64,000 nt of DNA from Bacteroidia bacterium (GTDB lineage: Bacteria; Bacteroidota; Bacteroidia; UKL13-3): NCBI GenBank assembly GCA_014376805.1, contig JACMQU010000017.1, positions 1-64,000 on the forward strand. Direction: 5' to 3'. Numbering within the stretch: position 1 is the stretch's first letter; each line of letters starts with the position of its first letter. Below, in pieces: positions 46,372-54,670 of this stretch. The translations under genes and the position numbers were made by a program. The notes beneath the pieces are model-generated. The model was given only the letters and a program-made list of their open reading frames with translations. It was not told the DNA's origin and did not search any database.

Positions 46372-46401
46372 GTTACCTTTTTGGCCGCGCAAAAAGGTAA
46401 C
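46372..46401. repeat. Perfect 12-bp hairpin GTTACCTTTTTG / CAAAAAGGTAAC
   Basis: A perfect stem with a 6-base GCCGCG loop lies just right of the GC-rich run. The T-run and A-run are inside the stem, unlike an intrinsic terminator. Confidence 0.7.
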
Positions 46402-46636
46402 AAAATATTAAAGGTATATGGCACATTCATTGCAAGACAAAGCAATCAACTTATGGAAATACAGGAATGCTTAACTTTAGAATGCAGCTAAGGCGGAATG
46501 ATAAACGCCAAAATTTAACAGCGTGCAAAATAAATTGTGGTATTGCCTGCATTGAAAAATCTCCTACTTTCGTTTTGCAGTGGCATTGGAAAATGAAGTG
46601 GGTTCAAGTTTACAACTTCTCTTGTACGCAAACCGA

Positions 46637-47077
46637 TTATGAAGCTTTATTTAGAAATCTTGAACCCAAATAAACAACCGGTAATAAGGGGCTGTATAAA
46701 ACAGGATTTAGTACCTTGTGAAACTGAACAAGAAATGGCTGCCTACTTAGTGCTAAATAAAGATCAATACCAAGCAGGAGAAATAAAATAATGCTCATAG
46801 GCAATATTACTGCATAAGCAGACCTGGTAAAGTAATAAACGGGTACAAATAAACAGACAAGATTTATATGAAACCTCAAAATTTTATTAGTTATAAACAT
46901 AAATGGATTCATGCAATTCAAGTCTAAAACATAAAAGCCACATTTATTAAAAGTAAAAGAATAAATATCAAACGACTGCAAGCCGAAATTAAGGATAATG
47001 AGCAGTAAAGTAATAAATATTATAATAGGCTTTAACACTAAAAGTAGGTTATTTAAAATGAGTTGCCGGCTTAACAA
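46637..47077 (-). CDS. Exosortase-associated small membrane protein
   Basis: A 146-residue protein with four hydrophobic segments (LVLKPIIIFITLLLIILNFGL, FHINLVCLFVPVYYF, YAVILPMSIILFLLLGIDLYLAL, and a C-terminal one). Its start overlaps the exosortase gene by 29 bases, so the two are translationally coupled. Small membrane partners encoded next to Bacteroidota exosortases (XrtF- or XrtX-associated proteins) have this size and topology. No motif identifies a function. Confidence 0.6.
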   Translation of the reverse strand: MLSRQLILNNLLLVLKPIIIFITLLLIILNFGLQSFDIYSFTFNKCGFYVLDLNCMNPFMFITNKILRFHINLVCLFVPVYYFTRSAYAVILPMSIILFLLLGIDLYLALSRQPFLVQFHKVLNPVLYSPLLPVVYLGSRFLNKAS

Positions 47078-47558
47078 ACTTTTTTACCCAAAGCACCATG
47101 AGTAAGAAAGCAAAAAAATAAATGATTGCAGGAAAAGCATAGGTGTGAAAGAAGTTGAAATACTGAGGTTCATTTCTTTTAATCCTGATTAAAATATAAA
47201 GCCTTAAAATATTGCTGATTTGTATTAAAATAAATGACAGGGGTATATAGCATAAATATGCCTTTAAATTTGATCTGAACGCAAAGATAAAGCAAAGTAC
47301 ACTAATCCATACAGCTATACCATTGCATCCTTCCTTTATATTAACAATAACGCTCTCCTTATCCATAATCTTATAACCGGGTATATTTGTAATCGTTTGA
47401 TAGGTAAGATCCGGAAACATAGCTATTGTTAACCTCGTTACACCAAGCGTAAAAGGGTCGGGCAGGGGAGACCAGGTGTACAATATTGCCTGGTAAACTA
47501 GGTTAAAAACAATATAGGCAGCAGCAAAAAGAAGCAGAAATTTTAAAGGTTGTTGCAT
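47049..47558 (-). CDS. Exosortase/archaeosortase family transpeptidase
   Basis: The start is chosen at the ATG at 47558 (MQQPLKFLLLFAAAYIV), because the 21 codons before it in the track ORF are polar and not membrane-like. The 169-residue protein has several helices and the exosortase triad: Cys78 in IKEGCNGIAVW, Arg119 in SNILRLYILI, and His138 in FFHTYAFPAIIYF. Exosortases cut proteins at C-terminal sorting helices and attach them to envelope glycans, and commonly sit in exopolysaccharide loci, as here. The short length and EGCNG motif resemble the XrtF/XrtX groups of Bacteroidota. No PEP-CTERM-like substrate is encoded in the window. Confidence 0.8.
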   Translation of the reverse strand: MQQPLKFLLLFAAAYIVFNLVYQAILYTWSPLPDPFTLGVTRLTIAMFPDLTYQTITNIPGYKIMDKESVIVNIKEGCNGIAVWISVLCFIFAFRSNLKAYLCYIPLSFILIQISNILRLYILIRIKRNEPQYFNFFHTYAFPAIIYFFAFLLMVLWVKKFVKPATHFK

Positions 47559-47706
47559 AAAGTTTTTAATCCTTAACCGATTTAAATTTAATGTAATACC
47601 AGTTAAAATTAGTATAACCAACTGCTTTTAATACAGGAATAAAGAGTATGTGAACTTTTATTTTCATAGGGCAATTTATTAATAAATTTTACCTTAAGCG
47701 GTTAAT

Positions 47707-48852
47707 TTATGCATCTATAATTTTAAGCAGGGTTGTAGCAATATAAGTTATCATTTGCGCATTCATTTCTGTATGTATTGGTAAGGAGATTACGGCCTGA
47801 CATAAATGAAAAGTTACAGGTAAATCGTTATCCTGTATCTCCGGATTTAAAAAAGCTTTTTGATGAAACAATGGTATAGGATAGTAAACCATAGATGGAA
47901 TACCAGCTTCTGCTAATTTTTTCCGCAATTCATCGCGGTTTAGCTTAAGTTCTTGATTTTTGGAATGTATCTGTAAGGTGTACTGATTAAATACATGGGT
48001 GGATTGTGTATTACGTTTTGGTAAACATAAAGCCGGATGATTACCTAATAAACGATCATACATATCAGCCACTTCATTGCGGGCTTTTTCATAGCTTTTT
48101 AATTGCTTCAGTTTTGCCAGTAACACTGCTGCCTGTATAGTATCGAGCCTCGAGTTTACCCCTATATAATCATGTATATAAGGAGAACTCTGGCCGTGGT
48201 TCGCTACCATTCTTATTTTTTTTGCCAGCTCATCATCATTGGTTAATAAAGCACCACCATCACCAAAACAACCTAAATTTTTTGATGGAAAGAAACTTGT
48301 TGTTCCAATAGTTCCTATACAACCTGCCCTTTTTTTCGTGTTGTTTTTAAAGGTGTATGTTGAACCTAGTGCTTGTGCCGTATCTTCTATTATATACAAC
48401 TTATGCTTTGCAGCTATTGCTGTTACTTCATCCATATTTACGCATTGTCCGAATAAATGTACCGGCACAATTGCTTTAGTTCTACCCGTAATTTTTTCTT
48501 CAATTAATGAAGTATCCATGTTGTAAGTATCTCTTTCCACATCTATCAATACCGGCTTCAAACCTAATAAACAAATAACCTCTGCGGTGGCAGCATAAGT
48601 GAAGGCTGGCAGTATAATTTCATCACCTGGTTTCAAATTTAAAACCATCATAGCAATTTGCAAAGCATCAGTACCATTTGCACAGGAGATCACATTTTTT
48701 ACATTCAGATAAATAGCTAATGCTTCTTCAAATTGTTTAACCTGTGCACCTTTAATAAATGCAGCATTATTAATTACCTCCTGAATGCCATTATCAACTT
48801 CTGCTTTTATTTTTTCATATTGACCTTTGAGATCAACCATTTGTATTTTCAT
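47707..48852 (-). CDS. DegT/DnrJ/EryC1/StrS sugar aminotransferase (WbpE/WlbC-like)
   Basis: A 381-residue PLP enzyme. IQMVDLKGQYEKIKAEVDNGI is the opening of the WbpE/WlbC branch. GTDALQIAMMVL, DTAQALGSTY and SFFPSKNLGCFGDGGAL (Schiff-base Lys) follow, then NSRLDTIQAAVLLAKLKQL. It should transfer an amino group from glutamate to C3 of a UDP-3-keto-N-acetylglucosaminuronic acid, using the product of the oxidoreductase at 49659; the acetyltransferase at 48983 then acts. Gene order 49659, 48983, 47707 gives a complete WbpB/D/E set in one strand run. Confidence 0.85.
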   Translation of the reverse strand: MKIQMVDLKGQYEKIKAEVDNGIQEVINNAAFIKGAQVKQFEEALAIYLNVKNVISCANGTDALQIAMMVLNLKPGDEIILPAFTYAATAEVICLLGLKPVLIDVERDTYNMDTSLIEEKITGRTKAIVPVHLFGQCVNMDEVTAIAAKHKLYIIEDTAQALGSTYTFKNNTKKRAGCIGTIGTTSFFPSKNLGCFGDGGALLTNDDELAKKIRMVANHGQSSPYIHDYIGVNSRLDTIQAAVLLAKLKQLKSYEKARNEVADMYDRLLGNHPALCLPKRNTQSTHVFNQYTLQIHSKNQELKLNRDELRKKLAEAGIPSMVYYPIPLFHQKAFLNPEIQDNDLPVTFHLCQAVISLPIHTEMNAQMITYIATTLLKIIDA

Positions 48853-48982
48853 TTCATTTATTGATTTACCTTTTCCGGCCGGTTAGGCAAAGGTTCTTGT
48901 TTTAAGGCTGATAATGTTACCCGTTTTTTAAACCATACCCTAATAATTGGATTCAGTTTATAGGTATTTTTTCTTTCAGGTG

Positions 48983-49558
48983 TTATTCAATTCTGGAAAC
49001 TTTTTTATCCAGTAGCTGGTATTTCTGCGCAGACTCCAAACATACAGCAAAACCATTAGAATCAAAATGAAGTCGATGGCCGTATTCCGATACCCAACCT
49101 GTTTGTTTAGCCGGATTACCGATGACCAATGCGTAGGCCGCTACTGCTTTGGTTACTACTGCACCTGCGCCAATAAAAGCATATTCCCCTATATTATTTC
49201 CACAAACTATGGTTGCATTAGCTCCTATGCTGGCACCTTTTCTTACAATAGTTTTTACAAAATGATCTTTGCGGCTTATGGCACTGCGCGGGTTAAGAAT
49301 GTTTGTAAATACCATAGAGGGACCAAGGAAAACATCATCTTCGCATGTTACTCCGGTATATATAGAAACATTGTTCTGAACCTTTATATTTGATCCTAAT
49401 ATAACATCAGGAGAGACTACCACATTCTGACCAATATTTGTATTAGCCCCTATTTTACTACCGGACATTATATGAGAAAAGTGCCAGATTTTAACGCCAT
49501 CTCCAATCTCACACCCTTCCTCTATAATGGCTGTTTCATGTACGAAATATTTATCCAT
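48983..49558 (-). CDS. Left-handed beta-helix acyltransferase (WbpD/WlbB-like)
   Basis: A 191-residue hexapeptide-repeat protein. Repeats run ETAIIEEGCEIGDGVKIWHF, SKIGANTNIGQNVVVS, IYTGVTCEDDVFLGPSMVF, KGASIGANATIVCGNNIGEY. The loop FTNILNPRSAISRKDHFVKT is typical of WbpD, which N-acetylates the 3-amino group of UDP-GlcNAc(3N)A. The C-terminal part GNPAKQTGWVSEYGHRL is also characteristic. Its position between the oxidoreductase and aminotransferase genes supports this assignment. Confidence 0.87.
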   Translation of the reverse strand: MDKYFVHETAIIEEGCEIGDGVKIWHFSHIMSGSKIGANTNIGQNVVVSPDVILGSNIKVQNNVSIYTGVTCEDDVFLGPSMVFTNILNPRSAISRKDHFVKTIVRKGASIGANATIVCGNNIGEYAFIGAGAVVTKAVAAYALVIGNPAKQTGWVSEYGHRLHFDSNGFAVCLESAQKYQLLDKKVSRIE

Positions 49559-49658
49559 TGTTGTTTACTGCTTATGTTAACATTTGTTGTAAAGTGATAA
49601 TTGATATAGGTGAAATTATAAATTAATTACAACTAATAAACCAGTTAATTATTTAATA

Positions 49659-50771
49659 CTACGGCAATTTATTTTTTAAATTTACTAAATCCCTTTGCTC
49701 ATAAATTCTTTCAATAATATCTACAACCTTTAATCCTTCAGCCGCATTTGCGGTAGCTGTATCTGTACCCTTTAACGTATTTACAACATTCTCTATTACA
49801 TAATGGTGGTTGGCGGCACTACCTTTAAACGGTCCGTAATCATTTGGAGGATTCGTTTCAGCGAGTTCAGGCATCTGGTAGTTTTTAATATGACAATAAG
49901 TTACTTCATTCATATATTGTCCGCCAATTCTGAAACTGCCATTTGCTCCCAGCACAGTTATACTACTTTCCATATTTGTATCCCACACCGATGTTGAAAA
50001 ATTAATACAACCTAAACCACCGTTTAAAAATTCAAAATTAACTACGCCACTATCTTCAAACTCAGTATTGTTGCTGTGGTTAAAATCCGCAAAAGTTGCT
50101 TTAATGTTTTTTATATCGCCAAATACCCAATACATTATATCTATAAAGTGACTGAATTGTGTAAATAGGGTGCCGCCATCATATTTAAGAGAACCTTTCC
50201 AGTTTGTTTGTAAAGTATTTTTAACTGTTTCACCTAAAATATTACCTTCCTGTTTTTTTATTTCTTCAGGTTTATAATAGTGCGCATCCCTGTTCCAAAA
50301 GCAATTGATCTGAACCATAAATACCGGGCCTGTTTTTCCGATACTTACTATTTCTTTCATCCATTTAACGGGTGGACTATACCGGTTTTGCTTCACTACA
50401 AAAACTTGTTTATTAACTTGCTGCGATTTTATTATTACCTGTTCACATTCTGATTTAACAAGACCCATAGGCTTTTCAATAACCACATGGTAACCTGCAT
50501 CAAGCACTTTTAACGCATAAGCACAATGATAGCCATTAGGAATTGCAAGAGTAACAACATCGGCAAAAACAGGTGTATCTAAAAACTGATCAATACTTTT
50601 AAAAAATTTCGCTCCAACAGGAAAAAGTGCATGATTTACCACCTCCGCATTAATATCTACAACTGCCACTACACTTGCCCCCGGATATTCATTCGCTATG
50701 GTTGCATGTCTTTTACCGATATGACCAAATCCAATAATAACAAATTTTATTTTATCCTCGTTAATTAGCAT
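49659..50771 (-). CDS. Gfo/Idh/MocA dehydrogenase (WbpB/WlbA-like)
   Basis: A 370-residue NAD-dependent oxidoreductase: Rossmann motif VIIGFGHIGKRHATI, EKPMGLVKSE (catalytic Lys), then VVKQNRYSPPVKWMKE, QINCFWNRDAHYY and YDGGTLFTQFSHFIDIMYW. The NRYSPPV, CFWNR and TQFSHFID segments match WlbA/WbpB, which oxidise the 3-hydroxyl of UDP-N-acetylglucosaminuronic acid. The UDP-GlcNAc 6-dehydrogenase (WbpA) that should feed it is not in the window. It begins a sub-operon after the terminator at 50898. Confidence 0.86.
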   Translation of the reverse strand: MLINEDKIKFVIIGFGHIGKRHATIANEYPGASVVAVVDINAEVVNHALFPVGAKFFKSIDQFLDTPVFADVVTLAIPNGYHCAYALKVLDAGYHVVIEKPMGLVKSECEQVIIKSQQVNKQVFVVKQNRYSPPVKWMKEIVSIGKTGPVFMVQINCFWNRDAHYYKPEEIKKQEGNILGETVKNTLQTNWKGSLKYDGGTLFTQFSHFIDIMYWVFGDIKNIKATFADFNHSNNTEFEDSGVVNFEFLNGGLGCINFSTSVWDTNMESSITVLGANGSFRIGGQYMNEVTYCHIKNYQMPELAETNPPNDYGPFKGSAANHHYVIENVVNTLKGTDTATANAAEGLKVVDIIERIYEQRDLVNLKNKLP

Positions 50772-50897
50772 GTTTTAAAATTATAGGGTTAGAGCATCCC
50801 TTTTTTGTGAGCAAATGGAAAGTCTGACAAGCGAATTTAATATCATATATGTGTTTAAAAACGGCTAATTTAGTGTAAACTTTACAAGCGGTATAAA

Positions 50898-50932
50898 TAA
50901 AAAAACCGGTCTCGCCGGAGCCGGTTTTATCA
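50898..50932 (-). terminator. Intrinsic terminator inside the polysaccharide locus
   Basis: On the minus strand AAAACCGGCTC pairs with GAGACCGGTTTT (one bulged base) over a short GC loop, followed by a T-run. It ends the unit that finishes with the aminotransferase at 50969 and separates it from the WbpB/D/E-type genes. A 13-base near-palindrome TGTAAACTTTACA lies beside it at 50874-50886. Confidence 0.85.
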
Positions 50933-50968
50933 GAATAGAAATACACTACATTTTATTCAGTTTAGGTG

Positions 50969-52099
50969 TTAGTTAAAAAGTGTTTTCATTTTTTCAGTTA
51001 CACGCTTCAAATCATCCATTGTTAAATTTGATCCGGAAGGTAAGCATAAACCATTTTCAAAAAGTTTTTCTGCTGTACCATCTCCATAAAAAGGATATTT
51101 CTCAAAAACCGGCTGCAAATGCATTGGTTTCCATAGTGGCCGACTTTCAATGTTTTCGGTTTCAAGGGCCAGGCGTATATCTTCTCTGCTTATACCGTTT
51201 GTTTTCTTTGGATCAACCAAAATACAGGAAAGCCATCTGTTACTAAAAAAGCCTTCAGGTTCTTTAACAAACTGAATAGGTAAATCTGCCAGTTGCTGCT
51301 CATAATAGGCATGATTGAATCTGCGTTGTTTAACCCTGTCGTTAAGAACAGTCATTTGTCCTCTGCCTATAGCGGCACACACATTGCTCATACGGTAATT
51401 ATAGCCAATGTGCGAGTGCTGGTAATGCGGAGCAGCATCTCTGGCCTGTGTTGCTAAAAAGCGGGCTTGTTTAATATAGTTTTCATTTTCAGAAATCAAT
51501 GCACCACCGCCACTTGTGGTAATTATTTTATTACCATTAAATGAAAGTATTCCTAAATCACCAAAAGTTCCGCATGCTTTCTCATTTATTTTTGATCCTA
51601 ATCCTTCGGCGGCATCTTCAATTACGGCAATATCAAATTCGTGGGCAATGGCCATTATTTCTTTCATTTGAGCTGGCATGCCATACAAATGAACAGGAAT
51701 GATTGCTTTAGGTTTTCTGCCTTTAGAAATCCTGTCTTCAATAGCAATCCTCAGGTACTTCGAACTCATATTCCAGGTGTCAGTTTCAGAATCAACAAAT
51801 ATGGGAATTGCACCCTGGTAGACTATTGGATTTGCTGATGCTGAAAAAGTAAAACTCTGACACAATACCTCGTCATCACGTTCTACACCTAACAAGATTA
51901 GCGACAAATGTATAGCAGCAGTTCCTGCACTTAAAGCAGCAGCATTTTTTGAGCCGGTAAAGTCACATAAGTCTTTTTCAAAACCATCAACATGGGGCCC
52001 TAATGGAGCTATCCAATTGGTGTCGAATGCCTCTTTAACATATTCAAATTCTTTGCCTCCCATATGGGGAGATGAAAGCCAGATTTTCGGTTTAGTCAT
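50969..52099 (-). CDS. DegT/DnrJ/EryC1/StrS aminotransferase (PglE-like)
   Basis: A 376-residue PLP enzyme opening KPKIWLSSPHMGGKEFEYVKEAFDTNWIAPLG, the PglE/Per-type start. GTAAIHLSLILLG, EDAAEGLGSKINEKACGTFGDLGILSFNGNKIITTSGGGAL (Schiff-base Lys in NGNK) and HIGYNYRMSNVCAAIGRGQM follow. It should aminate C4 of the UDP-4-keto-6-deoxy sugar made by the dehydratase at 41979. Its neighbour 5 bases upstream is a PglD-like acetyltransferase, which completes the bacillosamine-type branch. Confidence 0.87.
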   Translation of the reverse strand: MTKPKIWLSSPHMGGKEFEYVKEAFDTNWIAPLGPHVDGFEKDLCDFTGSKNAAALSAGTAAIHLSLILLGVERDDEVLCQSFTFSASANPIVYQGAIPIFVDSETDTWNMSSKYLRIAIEDRISKGRKPKAIIPVHLYGMPAQMKEIMAIAHEFDIAVIEDAAEGLGSKINEKACGTFGDLGILSFNGNKIITTSGGGALISENENYIKQARFLATQARDAAPHYQHSHIGYNYRMSNVCAAIGRGQMTVLNDRVKQRRFNHAYYEQQLADLPIQFVKEPEGFFSNRWLSCILVDPKKTNGISREDIRLALETENIESRPLWKPMHLQPVFEKYPFYGDGTAEKLFENGLCLPSGSNLTMDDLKRVTEKMKTLFN

Positions 52100-52104
52100 T
52101 AATA

Positions 52105-52719
52105 TTATTTTATACTGTTTTTTATAATTTTTGCAGGAACGCCAACAGCGGTGGAGTAATCAGGGATATCGTTTATAACAACAGCACCTGCTCCTATGTT
52201 ACAAAATTTTCCAATGTTTATATTTGGCAAAATTACAGCACCACTGCCAATAAAACACCCTTCTCCAATTTTTACATTACCGGATACATGAACGCCGGCC
52301 ATTATGGAAACATAATCTTCAACAATAGTATCGTGTCCAATAGTGGAGTAAATATTAATGATTACATGATTTCCAATCAACACATTTACGGTTAAAATTA
52401 CACCGGCACAAATGATATTGCCAATACCTAATTTATTTGATTTGTTTATTTTTGAAGAAGGATGTATAATATTAAAAAATTGTATCTGATTATCCAGATT
52501 ACTGATTTTTTTTCTTATTGCCGGATCAGCTATAGCGATCACACAACTGGAGTTTTTTTCAAGTTCTTTCCTTACGGGCAGCTCTTCAAATAAATGTTCT
52601 CGTTTAAAATCATCGATAAAGCCAAGTACGTTAAACTTTTTATCTTCTATATCTGAAATTAACCAAAGCGTTTCTTTCCCCATTCCGCCCGCACCATAAA
52701 TCCAGATAGTATTAATCAT
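52105..52719 (-). CDS. PglD/NeuD-type sugar N-acetyltransferase
   Basis: A 204-residue protein with an N-terminal Rossmann-like nucleotide-sugar-binding part (TIWIYGAGGMGKETLWLI, VLGFIDDFK) and a C-terminal hexapeptide beta-helix (SKLGIGNIICAGVILT, YSTIGHDTIVEDYVSI, CFIGSGAVILPNINIGKFCNIGAGAVVINDIPDYSTAVGVPAKII). This two-part fold is that of PglD. The His in IGHDTIVEDYV is the expected catalytic base. It should acetylate the 4-amino group of the product of the gene at 50969. Confidence 0.87.
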   Translation of the reverse strand: MINTIWIYGAGGMGKETLWLISDIEDKKFNVLGFIDDFKREHLFEELPVRKELEKNSSCVIAIADPAIRKKISNLDNQIQFFNIIHPSSKINKSNKLGIGNIICAGVILTVNVLIGNHVIINIYSTIGHDTIVEDYVSIMAGVHVSGNVKIGEGCFIGSGAVILPNINIGKFCNIGAGAVVINDIPDYSTAVGVPAKIIKNSIK

Positions 52720-52735
52720 TAAGCAAATAAATGAT

Positions 52736-54583
52736 TTATTTCCTTACCCATTTGTTATACCAGTTAATAAATATCTGAAACCGGATTAAATACTCCAGGT
52801 TAGATTTTAACTGCGGTTGGTTTTTTATACGCTTAATAAATTGATAAATTTCTTCATTAATTGGTCTAAATGTCTCCAGGTATTCATCTATAACCGATAT
52901 AAAATCATTATCCTGAATCCAGTCTCTGAGCGGAGGTGTAAAGCCCTGTTTTTTTCTGTGAATTATTCCCGATGGAATATTCGGAAGATTATTTTCAAAA
53001 TATTCTTTAAGTAGAATTTTATTATTATTTATACTGCATTTTAATTCAGTGGGTATTCTTAAACTAAATTCAATTAACCGGTAATCTAAAAATGGACTTC
53101 TCACTTCAATAGAATTATACATGCTGGCTTTATCTACTTTGGTAAGGTATTTATCTGCTAAAGAATAATATAATAAATCAAACATTCTAAGTCCTTCAGA
53201 TAAATTGTTATTGGTAAGGTCTAAACATTCTTTAAGCCTTTCACTTGACCATTTTTTAAAACTCTCTGAAATATATCTTTCGTTGTCTAAAAAATCACTT
53301 ATAAAATTTTCGTTTTTTAATAAGGAGAGTTTTAGTGCTTCTTTAACAGGCCTTAATTTGGAGCTGTTTTGTTTGTTTAAAATGTTGAGAAATGTTTTAC
53401 GTAAAAAAGCCGGGATTAACCTCACCCGATCTATTATTATAGCTCTGCTGTAAGGTTCATAACCCCCAAATATTTCATCCCCTCCATCTCCGCTTTGCAC
53501 TACAGTAACGTGCTTTTTAGCCATTTTAGAAACATACATAGTTGGATACCCTGAATAATCTCCAAAGGGTTCATCATATACGAATGCATAATTTTCCTGA
53601 TTCTCTTTCCAGTCATATTTATGATAATATTCATGGTGATGAGTTACATTTTTCAATTCATTAGCTGCCATGTTTATGTATGACGTTTCATCAAATCTGC
53701 CTTCAAAACCTACTGAAAAAGTATGAAAATGTTTTATGTCATATTGCTTTAATATTCCATAAACAATGCCAGTGCTGTCAATGCCTCCGCTTAAAAAAGA
53801 ACCAACAGGCACATCACTTCTCATTCTTAATTTTATGGAATCTTTAAATAAATAATCAAGTTCCGCTGTTAGTGTTTTTTTATCGTAATTTACTTTCTGA
53901 ATTTCCGGTTTAAAATACCTGTATGTTTTATATTCACCTTTGTTTAAATCAAAAAGCAGGTTATAACTAGAATTTAGTTTAGACACATTATTAAAAATAG
54001 TTAATGGCGATGGAATAAAGCCACATGAAAAGTATAATTCTACTGCCTCGGCACATATATTACTCTTTATATTTATATTTAATTCCGCATGCTGCAAGAT
54101 GCCCTTTAATTCAGAACTAAAAATGAAAATACCGTCTTTAAAATAATAGTAAAATGGTTTTACTCCTAAACGATCTCTTGAACAAAACAACACTTGTGTT
54201 TGAGGGTTATAAATACAAAAAGCCCACATTCCATTAAACTGGTTAACACAATCTTCTCCCCAGTAATCATAAGCAGCTAAAATTACTTCTGTATCACACT
54301 GCGTATAAAATATATAACCTTGCTTTTTTAAAGTTTCTCTAACTTCAATATAGTTATATATTTCTCCATTAAAAACCATTACGTATGAGCTGCCTTTACA
54401 CTTATAATGAAACGGTTGATTTCCAGCATCTGTTGTATCAATAATAGACAGTCTTACATGACCAAAAGTAAGTTTATCGGTGCTCCAAACGCTTTGGTTA
54501 TCAGGCCCCCTATGAATAATCTCCGTATTCATGGCTACTGCTAACTTTTCGTTTTTAAAATTAAATCCGTTTATCCCGCACAT
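52736..54583 (-). CDS. asnB: Asparagine synthase-like glutamine amidotransferase (first copy)
   Basis: A 615-residue AsnB-type enzyme. MCGINGF gives the N-terminal nucleophile Cys2, and RLSIIDTTDAGNQPF, FNGEIYNYIEVRE and CDTEVILAAYDYWGEDC complete the glutaminase domain. The synthetase domain has the PP-loop SFLSGGIDSTGI, VVQSGDGGDEIFGGYEPY, and DKASMYNSIEVRSPFLDYRL. In sugar loci such proteins may make asparagine or amidate a uronic acid carboxylate, as proposed for WbpS. Here it lies between PglD-like and ATP-grasp genes, and a diamino-uronic acid pathway is encoded nearby, which favours a glycan-modifying role (inference). Confidence 0.85.
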   Translation of the reverse strand: MCGINGFNFKNEKLAVAMNTEIIHRGPDNQSVWSTDKLTFGHVRLSIIDTTDAGNQPFHYKCKGSSYVMVFNGEIYNYIEVRETLKKQGYIFYTQCDTEVILAAYDYWGEDCVNQFNGMWAFCIYNPQTQVLFCSRDRLGVKPFYYYFKDGIFIFSSELKGILQHAELNINIKSNICAEAVELYFSCGFIPSPLTIFNNVSKLNSSYNLLFDLNKGEYKTYRYFKPEIQKVNYDKKTLTAELDYLFKDSIKLRMRSDVPVGSFLSGGIDSTGIVYGILKQYDIKHFHTFSVGFEGRFDETSYINMAANELKNVTHHHEYYHKYDWKENQENYAFVYDEPFGDYSGYPTMYVSKMAKKHVTVVQSGDGGDEIFGGYEPYSRAIIIDRVRLIPAFLRKTFLNILNKQNSSKLRPVKEALKLSLLKNENFISDFLDNERYISESFKKWSSERLKECLDLTNNNLSEGLRMFDLLYYSLADKYLTKVDKASMYNSIEVRSPFLDYRLIEFSLRIPTELKCSINNNKILLKEYFENNLPNIPSGIIHRKKQGFTPPLRDWIQDNDFISVIDEYLETFRPINEEIYQFIKRIKNQPQLKSNLEYLIRFQIFINWYNKWVRK

Positions 54584-54670
54584 ATTAATATTGGTAGTAA
54601 AATTCGAATCTCATAATATATTCTTAATAATAATAATAAATTATGAAAATTAATTATTATTTAATATTAT

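Larger units (their letters stand above)
45865..46636. other. Hairpin-rich, comparatively GC-rich intergenic element
   Basis: This 770-base gap in the polysaccharide locus contains no convincing gene but is unusual. From about 45,930 to 46,400 it has at least three long inverted repeats (listed separately) and a short run (GGTGCGGTGGTGATCC, GGCCCGAGCGGCGG) much richer in G+C than its surroundings. The minus-strand ORF at 46089-46445 (118 codons, AQATAARAKNKVVRSSVG) overlaps two of the hairpins and is poor in typical coding character. From memory, similar short ORFs recur in other Bacteroidota genomes, which would point to a dispersed repeat or structured RNA rather than a protein. That is not checked. 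Confidence 0.5.

Noticed and set aside
46089-46445. 118-codon minus-strand ORF in the structured element, as a protein gene
   Set aside because: It overlaps two long inverted repeats, is rich in Arg/Lys/Ser/Ala without domain character, and has no signal, neighbours or spacing that support translation. I treat it as a by-product of the repeat element.
46467-46673. 68-codon plus-strand ORF after the structured element
   Set aside because: It runs into the 3' end of the exosortase-partner gene on the other strand and has no family features.
54598-54625. Possible tRNA T-arm (TTCGAATC) upstream of the first AsnB gene
   Set aside because: No matching stem, D-arm, anticodon arm or acceptor stem could be folded around it.
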